A stretch of DNA of 64,000 bases from Coniella vitis (GCA_011317545.1 WUJK01000014.1:62001-126000); one strand, 5' to 3'. Numbered from the stretch's first letter, positions 1-11,589 are shown. Notes: generated by a model not told the origin, from the letters alone. Numbers and translations: made by a program.

Positions 1-1599
1 TTTTTAAAAGCCCTTATAATATAGGGCAGGTACTACTTATCCCTAATACCCTCGGGGAGGGTAATATAAGGTTAGAGCTATAGGTTAATAGCGATAATAC
101 TCTAAATAAGCTTATTAACGGCCTTATCGAGCTAGGTAGTAATAGGGGCGAGGACGGCTATAATAGGAGTAGTAGCAGGCATAGTAGGAGTAGCTATAGC
201 TATAGCTACGGGTATTACCGTAGTAGGAGTAGCTATAGAGCTTATAGTAATAGCGGGGGCGGCGGCGATAGGTATAGCGGTAGGAGCTACGCTAGCTTAC
301 TTAGAGCGAATAGTAATATTTATACTATTAGTAGAGCTAAATATAAGTAGAGGACGAATAGGGAAGGCGCGATACTTACCTTATAGTTATAGGGGTTAGT
401 TTCGCGTAACTTATAAGGGCTTTAGTTTAATTAAGAGGAAGGAATAACCCCTAGAATAAGGGTTAAGGGGGTATTTATACTTTTTCGAAGCTCTAAGAGT
501 AAAGATATCGCGTTTATAACCGCCTACTAAGTTAAGGGCGTTGCTATTATTCTATTAACGAATAATAGGCGGTAGAACTTATAGATTCGCCGAGAGCTAG
601 GTTAAAGGGAGCTCTACGGATATAAGACTCCTTTTATACTTATTAGGTATAAGGATAAGGCTCCTTTAATAGGGTAGGCGGGTATAGCGGCGTTACGTCG
701 TTATACTTTTTAGGTAGCTATTATACTATATACGGCTTTATAGGAGGGCATTCGGCCTAAGCGGGGGGGTAATATTATAGGCCCACGGGTAAATGCACGG
801 CTTCGGTATACTAGGGTACGAAGCCTTAGTTAGTATATTCCCTTCTCGTTTAGAGACTAGTATTATATAAGCGCTAAATAAGAGCGTCTCCCGAGCAGCT
901 TATAAGCCGTATAAAAAACTATCGATAAGAGGACCCGTATCGACGGTAGACCTATAGAAAACTCTATCTACGGGTGGATCCTAAACGTAAGAGCTACTTA
1001 AGAGCAGCTCTCGCGCCGCTATATAGATACTATTCTTACTTCTCTCCTTAAGTTAGTTAATAATAGAAATTAGGATCGAAACTGCGAACGCTCTCTCGAT
1101 GCCCGTTCATACTAACTCCTCGATTATATCTAAACTATAACGAATAATATACGCTATCTTATTAGCCTATATATAACGCTCCTTATATAACCGGCGTACT
1201 TTTATAATAGCCTATTTAAGCTCCTCCTTAATAATATTAAGGGCCGCCTTAGCTAATAAATATTAATAAGTAATTTTTTATATCTATATAGGAGTTAAGC
1301 CCTATATATCGTAGTTTCCCCGCTTATAACGAATATATTCCGAATAGCGAAAAGAGTCCTCTTCGGAGGCTAAGCAAAGAACTTAACGGGATTAATAAGA
1401 AGAATAGGAGGGTATTTTAGAATAATGATCTAATACGGATAACTAAAGGGAAGAAGTTTATTCGGTCTTTTTATAACGAACTTTATTAATTCTTAACGAT
1501 ATAACGAATTAGGAAAGTATAATCCGAAGTAAGAATATTAAGCAGGACTATTTACGGAAATAATTATAATCTTTAGGGATAAAGACCGATAGAAGGGAG

Positions 1600-1745
1600 A
1601 TAATATTATAACCTACGGTTATATAGGTTATAAGAATAAGCTAGCGTAATTATATACTAGTAAATCGGAACCTTAACGGACCGATAGGGACCTTTTATAT
1701 AATAAAGTTATATTAGATAATATAACTAGGGTTAGGGTTATATAG
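1600..1745 (+). repeat. Left outer inverted-repeat arm (LTR-like)
   Basis: This arm matches the reverse complement of about 2830-2965. The central 60 bases align without gaps. The ten differences in that stretch are all transitions, with this arm carrying T or A where the other has C or G. It begins near TATTATAACC where the other arm, read on the minus strand, has TGTTATAACC, so it could be a long terminal repeat. The LTR identity is inference. Confidence 0.7.
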
Positions 1746-1857
1746 GATAAGGGTAGATTATAAGGACCGTATTATAACTCTATCGACTTAGACCGTAATA
1801 GTCGACGAGCGATATCGTCGGTTTAAGGTATTATTTAGGAAATAGTAGTTAATAATA

Positions 1858-1953
1858 GAAGGATATAAGGATAGGAGTTTATAGCTTAATATTAGATAGT
1901 TTCCTTATAATCTTTAATTATAAATCTAAGTATTATTTTATATAATAGGGTAA
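1858..1953 (+). repeat. Left inner inverted-repeat arm
   Basis: The 96 bases match the reverse complement of 2636-2731 at 95 positions as read by eye. The arm is almost pure AT, consistent with full RIP saturation of both copies. Confidence 0.8.
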
Positions 1954-2105
1954 TCCCTTTTAATTACTTATAATACTTAATATTACTCGATAATATATAA
2001 AGACTTAAAGGTAATACTTCCCCGCCTGCTAATATATAACTTAGAGGTACTTCCAGAATCAGGGATTCAGGCAAGGATTATTATAAAGTAATTAAGAGGG
2101 ATTAC
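1951..2105. mobile_element. MITE-like element with ~22-bp inverted ends
   Basis: The first about 22 bases (1951-1972) are near-complementary to the last 22 (2084-2105), giving a 155-bp unit with terminal inverted repeats and no coding capacity. That shape fits a miniature inverted-repeat transposable element. The flanks are also repeats, so a target-site duplication cannot be judged. Confidence 0.35.
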
Positions 2106-2112
2106 CTATTAC

Positions 2113-2291
2113 AGGCCCACCTATAACATTGCCTTCGCCCGACGTGCCTAATAAGTTAACTAGATCTTCTGAAACGTGTTTAGAAGATTGCGTACCTTTT
2201 GCTTTAACCGCCTAAGCGAAAGGTTCCGTACGTCGGAGACGGCCGTAGGAACGCTAGTTAATTCCTGGAGCCCTATAGGGGCTAGCCCGTT
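2113..2291 (+). repeat. Direct repeat copy 1
   Basis: About 178 bases are repeated at 2452-2631 in the same orientation at roughly 93 percent identity by eye. The differences seen are transitions (C/T and G/A), again RIP-like. The unit is GC-richer than its surroundings and has no obvious coding content. Confidence 0.75.
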
Positions 2292-2451
2292 TATATATCT
2301 TCTAAACAAAATCCTAAGGTTATAAGTTCGAGCTACGGAGTGCTAAAAGTCTTAGATACCCCTTCCGTATAAACTTCGGCTTATAAAGCAATATTGCGGG
2401 TAAGCTTTAGGGGTCCGACGTTATCAGAGGGAGAGAAGGGAGGTAATATTA

Positions 2452-2631
2452 TAGGCCTACCTGTAATATTGCCTTCGCCCGATATACCTAATAAGTTAAC
2501 TAGATCTTCTGAAACGTATTTAGAAGATTACGTACCTTTTGCCTTAACCGCCTAAGCGAAAGGTTCCGTACGTCGGAGACGGCCGCAGGAACGCTAGTTA
2601 ATTCCTAGAGCCCTATAGGGGCCAGCCCGTT
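2452..2631 (+). repeat. Direct repeat copy 2
   Basis: Second copy of the unit at 2113-2291. It ends directly against the right inner inverted-repeat arm at 2636. The phrase before it (GGTAATATTATAGGC) also occurs near 767, so a third partial copy may exist there. Confidence 0.75.
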
Positions 2632-2635
2632 CATA

Positions 2636-2731
2636 TTACCCTATTATATAAAATAATACTTAGATTTATAATTAAAGATTATAAGGAAACTATCTAATAT
2701 TAAGCTATAAACTCCTATCCTTATATCCTTC
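2636..2731 (-). repeat. Right inner inverted-repeat arm
   Basis: Partner of 1858-1953, about 680 bases away and in opposite orientation. The spacer between the arms holds the small inverted-repeat element at 1951-2105 and the direct repeat pair 2113-2291 and 2452-2631. Confidence 0.8.
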
Positions 2732-2829
2732 CGTTATAATACTTATCGATATATAGCTTATTAATACCTACTAGTGCTTACTAATATTCTAGTAAGTAGT
2801 GGTGATCTCTAGTGATCTAATATAGCATT

Positions 2830-2965
2830 TTGGACCCTAACCCTGATTATACTACTCTGTGTTCTTATATAAGAGATCCCTATCGGTCCGTTAAGGTTCC
2901 GATTTGCTGGTATATAGTTGCGCTGGCCTGTTCCTGTGACCTGCATGTTCATGGGTTATAACATC
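2830..2965 (-). repeat. Right outer inverted-repeat arm (LTR-like)
   Basis: Reverse-complement partner of 1600-1745 and the less mutated copy. Read on the minus strand it starts TGTTATAACC and contains a TATA-like CTTATATAAG, both compatible with an LTR promoter. No target-site duplication or internal retroelement domain could be assigned. Confidence 0.7.
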
Positions 2966-3673
2966 TTATCTAATTAAACTTTCTAAATAAGCTTTACTAG
3001 AAGTAATAGCTATTCGTATAACTAATAATCTTTAAGTAAAAATACGGGAATAGCCGCCGAAGAATATTTATTAAACCCTATTTAGCTATAATAATTCTTA
3101 TTAATATTCTAAATTTTAAAATACTTTATACTTTATATATTAATAAATATAGAAGTTATAGGCGTAGGACTAGAGTTAACGCCCAATTAGGATTAATGCT
3201 ATAGCAGCGGCAGGCACTCACGTGACTGCGCGTAGCAATAAATAAATTAATATTAATAAAAAGCCGGAGCCTAAAGGGATTCCTTCTTCCTTCCTTTTTC
3301 ACGCTCATTTTCAATTCACACGGTTACCACCTACTATTACTACTACAAAAATACTACTCTTAAATCGTTATGTATTCTTAGATAACATTAGGTAGAAATA
3401 AGTAATATAATAATTCCTACCGGTATTCTGAATTTAAGATTACTTATGCAGCCTAATAAATAAGAAGTTATAACTATAGTTAGAGTTTTGACTCGCTTCT
3501 CGTGAAAGAGAATATAGGATTAACTTTATAACTAGGGTTAAAAAAACTTAACCTGTTCCAATGGGTATATCATCTTTCACGAGCTTGCTTTCAAAAAGGC
3601 GCTAGCTTTACGAACAATTTACTTTACCCTTCTATTAAGGCTAATATCCGTATCGATATATACAACGAGTTCA

Positions 3674-4556
3674 TTATACCTTAAGCGTAACCCTTGGCCA
3701 ACCTTTGTATTGTTCACAAGCGAAATGGGAAATCCCGTCATTGTCAATGGGTTGAGAGGCCATTGACTGGACATTAAAGAAGTCTCTATATGCATGGTGC
3801 AATGGCACGAATGTGATGCCAATATCGTAATCACCAACGGCTGATATGAGTCGTGCTTTATGCCATAGCTCCAATTCCGGGTGCGCAAGCACCATCAACG
3901 CGGGGTTTTCCCGACGCATTCGTTCCTTCTCAGAAACCGTGGAGACTAGGTTCGAGCTCTTCCTAGAGCCTGAGGGCGGGAGCATATTTCTGGTTGGCAA
4001 TGTAACGTGCATACTCTCTGTCGGTGTTATAGATCCTTGCTGTAATGTAGGCCTCGAGGTTGTATGTAATGAGCTATCTCGGCTGCTCCAGGACGATATG
4101 CTGCCGCCAATACCCAAAAAGCCTTCGACAGCAGGCCTCGATCCATCAGGGAACAGGAGACCCGTTCGTATCATTTTAGAAAGCCACATGCGCTGATACC
4201 GATCCTGATTCGGTGTGGATGTTACTTCTAACAAAGACGATGGTTTTGATGTGCCCACAAGAGCTGCTTTGGCTGAAGAATCGTGTATCGAGTCGCCCAA
4301 GAATAGAGGACAGGACAGTCTTCAAGCCACGGTTTTAGCAATCTATACCTTTCCAGAAACGTAGGTGATGCCTCGATGAGGATGATGTAGTTGACGAGCT
4401 TTGCGTCTTTCGCTGACCCATTAGGTGGTTTGTCCGGGAGACGATGCACCATGACTTGAGGTGTTGCCGGCCGTGCGGGGTATTCAAAGTCTGCCATGGT
4501 GTGCGATGGTTTCTCCAGGCTGGAGCTCGAGTATAGTTGTGAGTACTGATTAGACA
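3674..4556 (-). pseudogene. Hypothetical protein gene, frame-broken
   Basis: Two overlapping minus-strand frames look like halves of one gene. The upstream half starts at an ATG at 4556 (MSNQYSQ) and reads into an LVNYIILIEASPTFLERYR segment near 4380. Around 4310-4340 the coding-like signal moves to the next frame, which runs 200 codons to a stop at 3674 and includes PALMVLAHPELELWHKAR near 3860. No intron with matching phase was found at the switch, so a frameshift or a sequence error is likely. The family is not recognised. The gene borders the RIP block, which makes decay plausible. Confidence 0.35.
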
Positions 4557-4639
4557 TCAACGCCTGCTTGTTCCGTTGTGCCGTGATAGTGTTCAGCGAA
4601 TAACGAAAGCAACTGGCAGTAGCTGGGAAGGACAATTCT

Positions 4640-6284
4640 TATGCTAAACCATAGACCGTCATTGGAACAGCGTCACTGTGAGATTTGTCAGTATAACGCT
4701 TCTTGAAGCTATAAAAGAGGACTTGGAGATCCTTAAATATTTCTTCGCTGCTTACGCCAGTCACTCAGGGGAGCTCGCATATGCACTTAAGCATGTTGGT
4801 ATGTTGGTTAATTGGAGCTCTTTTTGGCCGGTCTAGAGGCATTGTCCAGCTTAGCGAAGTAGTCTTGGACGTTATTGGTCCCTAGATATCTAAACCGATC
4901 CTGATATCCTGTTCTCTGATTTGCTTGTCCTCATCCTTATCGCTTCGAAATCCCCGCGTGTTTGACTGTCCGTTTCAAACGCCATACACTGAAATATAGT
5001 AACATATGCACCCGAAAGACTGGTTATCAGGACAGACATTATCTGGTCTCGGTAGAACACTTTAGAGTGAGGTTTATATGTAAGTTGCTTTCGTCTATAT
5101 GTATGTTCGGGCTTTGTGATGTATGTATCTACCTATCATGTCTTTCATCGATTGCAGGGATATTTCTCAACAAGATCGTATCATAACTCTTGAGTTTATT
5201 TCTTTTTAATGTTGTGTATCGGAAGACCATACTTACGGCGTCGAGAATTCTGCTGTTGTTTTGTTGTAATTTTGTACCTTGTGGACTTGGAAAAAGATGA
5301 GTAAGTAAAAGGCTAGGGACCGCGGCTTTTGGGCTAACGCTACGCATTCAGGTCTTCCTACATCCATTAGGCGGAAGTATCTTAAACTCTGCAGTCTTGA
5401 AATCTGGAGAAAACGTATAAACTCTATAATAAGGAAATGCACCATGAGTTTTCAACTATAAGAACGTTGAAAATTGCGAGGGTGGGTAAGAGACCAAATG
5501 CATCGGACGCACTCAAGCTTCCGCAACAGAGACCTTAGCAGTATGCCAAGTAACACTGCAATGGAACCACCCAGTGCGGTTTATAATGAACCCTAGACTC
5601 TAGCGCACTTATGCCAAGAGACTGTACATATGAATCAGACCAGAAGCTGTGGACTTGGGAACCTCATCGACATTGAACGAAAGCCAGTAAGATACTCGAA
5701 GATTGCAGACCGTACCGCTCAAAGTCCATATCTTTGCCAGTCACCTGGGACGTTCAGACATCCAGGAAGGAAGTTATGCTCCTCCAGATCTCAAAGATTT
5801 CTTAGAACACTTCCAGTGCGGTGTTGAATTTGTCAGGGTCTCCGTACACCAGTTCAAGTGCCTTGTATGCTTCTCCTCTGCACACTATCCCCTCGATACG
5901 CTAACGAATACGGCACAATCCAATCCAAAGCCCCTTAGCTACGTATGAGAGGTGAGTGGAAATGACTTTACAATATTGCTGTCCGGTGGGTATGCCTCAG
6001 AATTCCACAGGCGGCGCTATCGACCATACTTCCCTACCATGATATTGTGCCCTGTTCCGAGTGGCTATTCCGGGTACAGGAGATACATTGACTGTACTCA
6101 ACACACATGGGGACAAAGAGAAGCCGAGTGAACCAGACCAGAACTTGTTTGGCTTGGGGTTTACCCACAGGCGTACGCCGAGACTGGGCACCCACGCAGC
6201 GTAACCTCAGCCATAAAGCCGACCATTCTAGCCTGCGACATACCACATGAATAGGATTTGGTACTTCGTTAGGTGCAGCATAAT
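4640..6284. other. No gene seen
   Basis: Mixed-composition sequence with only short frames that lack domain-like content. No RNA gene or repeat was recognised. Confidence 0.5.
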
Positions 6285-6687
6285 TCAAAATCCGTCATCG
6301 ATCATCAGCAAAGAACTTGATGACTTCTGCTCCAGCAGCAATGCGCGGGCGGACCGCTTCAAGATGTCCCTCGACACCATTTGCTGCGTGAGCCTGCGCA
6401 GGGACACAAGGGCCCTCTGTGGCATTTTCAGTGCGGCACTCGTAGGAACCCGTGTTGACAATAACGCGAGCCGCGACAACGAGACGTGGACCGGGTGTAA
6501 AGCCGCAGGCTATGGCGTCGCGCAGCTGAGCATCGCCTTCTTGCATGCCCTCTCGGTCCAGAGTGACGGAGATGTTACGTCTCACTTGCTTGACCTTTGG
6601 GTTAGAAAGCGCCGACGTGTGCGGTGTGAAGGCTGTCGGTGAGCATCCGTTCCGTATGCTGATCTGATCCTCGTGATCACGCCGCAA
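6285..6687 (-). pseudogene. Amidohydrolase fragment (imidazolonepropionase-like)
   Basis: A 130-codon minus-strand frame contains LRDAIACGFTPGPRLVVAAR, then VNTGSYECRT and IAAGAEVIKFFADD. These match the block order of metal-dependent amidohydrolases of the imidazolonepropionase/prolidase-like type (an LRDAI..G...GPR block, a TGSYG block, and a GAD.IK.Y.D block). The N-terminal metal-binding H-x-H strand and the C-terminal half with its later His and Asp ligands are absent, and the frame stops straight after the GAE-VIKFFADD block. It is a fragment of a family usually about 400 residues long and unlikely to be functional. Known: the family motif order. Inferred: relic status. Confidence 0.6.
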
Positions 6688-6689
6688 TA

Positions 6690-8275
6690 GGCAGCCTTCA
6701 AAGTCTATATGGTGTTGCTAGAGCGGAAGCTACTGATGGACAAGCTGAAATGGTCTTTGTATATCATTTCTCGGATTTGACCGTAGGCGCTCAGATACGG
6801 CGACTCGCTGGTCATGCTATCGAGCTACATAAAGAGGACTGTTCATTATGTATGATTTCGGCGGGCCAAGTATGCACCGATAGAATGGTATACAAATCCG
6901 AATTGGGTATTGCTGAATGGAATCGCATTCCCGAATCAGCACTTGTGAAGTCCAATTTGAATGGCCAAGAATTAACTATTGGGGCATAAGGATGGCACAC
7001 TTTTCCACATAAAACAGATGAACCCAACCGCAGACCTATCAAGTGACATGACAGGACCTGACAAGGCCAATACTAGCATGATTGCTGCATTAATGGAATC
7101 CTGCATGCCAGTTGAAGTGCAAATTGCCGACAGCCGATGGTGCTATGTCTCTTCCTACACTGATTCATATTTTACAATACGAATCCCTGGTGTTGAGTCG
7201 TGGCTGGTTAGCGTTTGTATGCCAGCAACTCAACTCTGGTTGCCCTTGATTAATTCGTATTTAGCCGAGCAAAGAGTGAGCTGGAAAGCCTCGTTGGATC
7301 CTCTCCTGCCAAGCCTTTTGTTATCCCCCCCCCATTCGTTTGCGCTCAAGTTCCGAAGAGCGAGATCAAGTGGCGCAGAACGCTCAGGCGCTGTGAGGTG
7401 CGGCTGTCCAATATTTCTCCACCTACGGCCCTGGTCGTATCGGTCGTCCAAGTATTCTCGTTGCGATCTCGCGTGGCCTTGACTAAAAAGACTCTTGAAG
7501 AAAACAGACTAAGTACTAAGCATACCTGTTTACCATACTGACTCTACTTTATTGCCCCTGTTCTAGCTGCTACTATGTACACGCCACTTGCTGGGTCCAC
7601 GACAAGTCAGTGGCCGGACAGGGCTGGCAGCTACCCGTCATGCCCCACGCACTAACACCAACTTCTCCTGGTCGGCGCTGGGCGTTCTGCAACAGGCCTA
7701 ACCCGCCTTGGCCCTCCTGGCTGAGCTGAGTGTCCATAGCACGGCTAGCCCTACCAGGCCATTAGTCAAGCCGCTCTCAGGGGCCTTTGGGGGCATTCAT
7801 GGGGCCTCCAGGCACCCACTGGCCTGCCCTGGACGGGCGCCAAGCCCAGGACAGAGTTTTCCTGTATGTGTGGCTTCTGGACCGCGAGTCGGCCTGCTAG
7901 TGCCAACGCCTCTTTGCCCTGACTATTGCAGCACTAGACCACGCTTAGACCGAGCCATGGCTTGCCGCTGACGAAGTTATTCACAGTATTGGAAGCATAT
8001 AACCGACCGGGGCCAGCCATGGGCAGTCCGCAGTTCTCGTCGCCCGCCTGGGCACCGTGAGTCTGCTGCATCGACAGCATCCATTCGTTTTTGCACCTGT
8101 TTGATCGAAGAACGGCGGGAAGAAGAGAGGCGAACGAAGAAGACACTCCGATTTGTGTGTCTTCTCTCTTTTTGTTCCCTTTGGACCAACCGTCACCACT
8201 CCTTTTTGTGTTTTGCTCACTTAGGCCGGTGGTCTGCACCCAAGGTCACAGTCGTTCTTTTACATTCTACCCACA
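6690..8275. other. Intergenic, upstream of secreted protein gene
   Basis: No gene recognised. A GC-rich stretch covers about 7600-7970. The last 150 bases before 8276 are pyrimidine-rich, as is common upstream of strongly expressed fungal genes, and the start codon context is CCACAATGG. Confidence 0.5.
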
Positions 8276-11200
8276 ATGGTGTCTTCCACCTCGTTGGCCG
8301 TCCTGGCCTCGCTGGGCGCCACCCTCGCCGCCGCTCAATCGTGCGGTGTCGTGGGAACGGCAAAGGGCTCCGTCTTTGCTACCTACACCGACACTGCAAC
8401 CACGGCTTATTCAAGCTTTGATATGTGCAAGGAATACTGCCAGGCTACCACGGCCTGCCAGAGCTTTGGCATCTTGCCAGGCGTCGAGTGTGTCAACTAC
8501 GCGGCTACCGTCGCGAACAATGTCGTCGCCGATGCCAGCAGCTCCATGACCTTTTACGACAAGTACACGACCTGCTCTGCGCCAACTACTACAGCCTCGG
8601 CCGCGACAGTCTCAACCACTACAACCTCAAGTGCTGCGGTTACGAGTGCGAGCGCCGCCAGCACTACGACTACGACGACGCAGTCATGCGGTGTGGTAGG
8701 AACTGCACAGGGCTCCGTCTTTGCTACCTATACCGATACATCAACCACAACATACTCTGACTTCAACACTTGTAAGGAGTATTGTCAAGCTACTACAGCC
8801 TGCCAAAGCTTTGGCATCTGGCCTGGTGTGGAGTGTGTCAACTATGCTGCCACTGTTGCGAATAACGTCGTCGCCGATGCGAGTAGCTCAATGACCTTCT
8901 ACGACAAATACACCACCTGCACCGAGTCCACCACCACCACAACCTCAACCAGCGCCGCTGCCACTACAGTTGTGAACGTCGCCACTACAGCGGCTGCGGC
9001 TGCGGCTGCAGCAACGCCTACCTGCAGCGGCTTTGTGGGCTACGACGCAGGCACAAACATCGGCTACTATGCCGATGCCACCTCGGCCACCTTTGCTGGC
9101 TGTGTGGCTGTCTGCAATGCCAATTCGGCCTGTGTGAGTTTCGGCCTGACCTCAACGCCTGCCTGTATCCTTTACGACTACACCATCGAAGGCCACGACG
9201 TCGCCTCGGCCGGTAGCGGAAACACCTTTTACCTCCGCGGTGGCGGCTGTTACGAACCATGCACCAGCCTGGAGGGCTACGATGCCGGCGGTGTCAACAT
9301 TGGCTACTATGCGGATGCTACTTCTGCGACGTTCAATGGCTGCGGAGCTCTGTGCCTGGCCACCTCCAATTGTCTGAGCTTTGGTGTTACGGCCAGTGCT
9401 TGTATCCTGTACGACTATGCCGTCGAAGGCAATGATATCGCAAGCCCGGGCAGTGGCAACACCTTTTACGACCGTTCCTGCGCTAGCAGTTCGTCCTCGT
9501 CCAGCACTTCCTCCACAACGACTTCGACCACAAGCACCCAGGTGTCGACGGCCGCTTTGGTCCTGACCACTACGACTTCTTCGTCTGTGGTAGCGTCTTC
9601 TAGCACTACTATCGCCGCAGCCGACAGTGTTTCCTCCTCGTCGACGGTGGCTATTCAGTCTTCTTCGACCTCAACTGCCCAACTGATTCTTAGCACCGTG
9701 GCCTCGTCCTCATCCTCGTCCTCGTCCTTGTTGTCATCGTCTGGGGTCGCCACACCTTCGTCTTCTTCGACCGTCGATAGCTCTTCGTTGGTTATTGCCT
9801 CGACCTCGACAATTGCAGCTCAATCCTCGTCCACTGTGGCTAGCTCGTCCTCGGTTGATCAGGTTCAGACATCTAGCACCGCTGCCAGCAGCACTTCCAC
9901 TATTGATGCTTCATCCTCTTCAACTCTCGCGATTCAGTCTTCGTCCACTCTTGCCAGCAGCTCTTTGTCCACTGTTGGTGCTTCTTCGTCCACTGTCGCA
10001 ATCCAGTCATCCTCCACGGTCGATAGCTCATCGTCAAGTCTCGCCTCTTCTTCGACAGTAGCAGCCCAATCCTCGTCGACCGTCGATAGCTCATCGTTCA
10101 CGATTGCTTCTTCTACAGCAGCTGTCCAGTCTTCGTCCACCACTGATAGTAGCTCTTCGTCTCTTACGGCCTCCTCGGCCTCTACTGCGTCAGTCGCCAC
10201 TCAGTCTTCATCTAAAGTCGACAGCAGCTCCTCGTCCAATATTGCCAGCTCCTCGTCGCTGTCGACCGCTAGCGTGACCTCATCGACTCTTGACATCTTT
10301 TCCTCGACAAGTGGAGCCTCGTCCTCCTCAACGCCTGCCAGCTCCTCTTTCTCAACGGTTGACAGCACATCGTCGTCCTCGATCGCCACTTCATCTTCTC
10401 TGGCGGTTGACATTGCGTCCTCTTCGAGTCTATCCTCTTCTACACTTGCCAGCTCCTCGTCGACGCTGGACAGCGCCACTCCTTCTTCCACATATACCAG
10501 CTCGTCTTACTCGACCGCATATTTCACTTCTTCCACAGCTTTCGGCTCGTCTTCAGCATCTTCCACTCTGGACAGCTCATCGTCTTACAGCACGCTCAGC
10601 ACCTCTGCGATTCTGTCTTCAACGGCTTCTAGTGATTATCTATCGTCTACTAGTACTGCCTCCTCGAGCAGCCTGTCTTCGATCTTGTCGTCCAGCACTG
10701 ACGTTGCTTCTTCCACTATTGCCTCTTCTACTTCGGATCCTTCTTCATCCACAGTTTCCAGCCTGTCGTCAACCACAGCCGCCAGCTCGTCCCTTTCTTC
10801 CCTGTCGACCAACGGCTTCGCGCTCAGCACATCTTCCTCTACGACAGATTACTCCAGCCTGTCTTCTAGCTCCACTGGCCTTGGCATCATGAGCCCCTCC
10901 TCCTCGTCTTCCTCTTCGACAGATTACTCCAGCCTGTCCTCGAGCTCCACTGGCCTGGGTATCATGAGCCCCTCATCCTCATCTTCCTCTTCGACAGATT
11001 ACTCCAGCCTGTCCTCGAGCTCCACTGGCCTGGGTATCATGAGCCCTTCATCCTCGTCTTCCTCTTTCTCGACCTTTGCGACTTCGAGCTTCATCACCTC
11101 GACCACGCTGAGCACTTCGGTCCTATCGAGCACCAGCACCACCTCGTCGTCGTCGAGCGCCGCCACACCAAGCCAAACGGGTGCTTTTGCCAACGTAAGT

Positions 11201-11589
11201 CATTTTTCGTATAAAACATCTACCTTCCGCGTGACCCAAACGCAATCCCAGAACTAGCTCTAACTCTTGTCCAATCACAGTGCCCTTCCAACTTGCTTGC
11301 CTTCAGCAACGGCGTCACAACCAGCGGATACACTCCTTGCAACGCCGCCTACCCCTACAGCGCATGCATGTCCGACAATGACGGCGTCAACAACTACTGC
11401 AACTTGTGTATTGCCTGCCCCAGCACGCCCCAGACCTGCACCACAGACGCCGACTGCGGAACCGGTTACGCTTGTATCAAGAACTCTGCCTGTCCTGTTA
11501 CCGGGGCCGCGACCGGATCTCCCGTGTGTCTGTACATGCTGGCGGGTGGCCTGGCTTATGACTGCTACGATGTGTTGGAGCTTGACTAG
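8276..11589 (+). CDS. Secreted Ser/Thr-rich wall or adhesin-like protein
   Basis: Two exons (8276-11194 and 11281-11589) give 1075 residues. The 86-nt intron has a GTAAGT donor, CTCTAAC branch site and CACAG acceptor and keeps phase 0. Residues 1-20 form a signal peptide ending in Ala-Ala-Ala. Four Cys-bearing modules follow at about 23-100, 137-216, 248-324 and 329-401. The first two are near-duplicates of each other, as are the last two, and their spacing resembles PAN/Apple-type modules. Residues 404-970 are extremely Ser/Thr-rich and probably heavily O-mannosylated, with a 25-residue block repeated three times at 857-931. Exon 2 encodes a separate Cys-rich domain (974-1075) with about 14 Cys. 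There is no hydrophobic C-terminal tail, so a GPI anchor is unlikely. A role at the cell wall or in adhesion is inferred from architecture only. Confidence 0.8.
10843..11067 (+). repeat. 75-bp tandem repeat x3 in coding region
   Basis: Three 75-bp units start at 10843, 10918 and 10993. Each encodes 25 residues around TDYSSLSSSSTGLGIMSP and keeps the frame. Copies two and three are nearly identical, so the expansion is recent and length variation between strains is likely. Confidence 0.9.

Larger units (their letters stand above)
1..3600. repeat. AT-rich, RIP-degraded repeat block
   Basis: The sequence is dominated by TA-rich words, and TAG/TAA stops fill all frames, so no gene can be read. 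GC-richer islands, for example near 2120-2290 and 2455-2630, sit inside AT-rich sequence. Repeat copies inside the block differ mainly by C-to-T and G-to-A changes, many at CpA, which is the known signature of repeat-induced point mutation in ascomycetes. The block is most likely a decayed retrotransposon or nested transposon cluster; no protein domain survives. The boundary with ordinary sequence lies at about 3.2-3.6 kb, where base composition returns to normal. Confidence 0.75.

Noticed and set aside
1726..1743. Telomere-like TAGGGTTAGGG near the window start, with an inverse CCCTAACCC near 2835
   Set aside because: Only about one and a half units, present as part of the outer inverted-repeat arms, with no array. 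Not evidence of a telomere.
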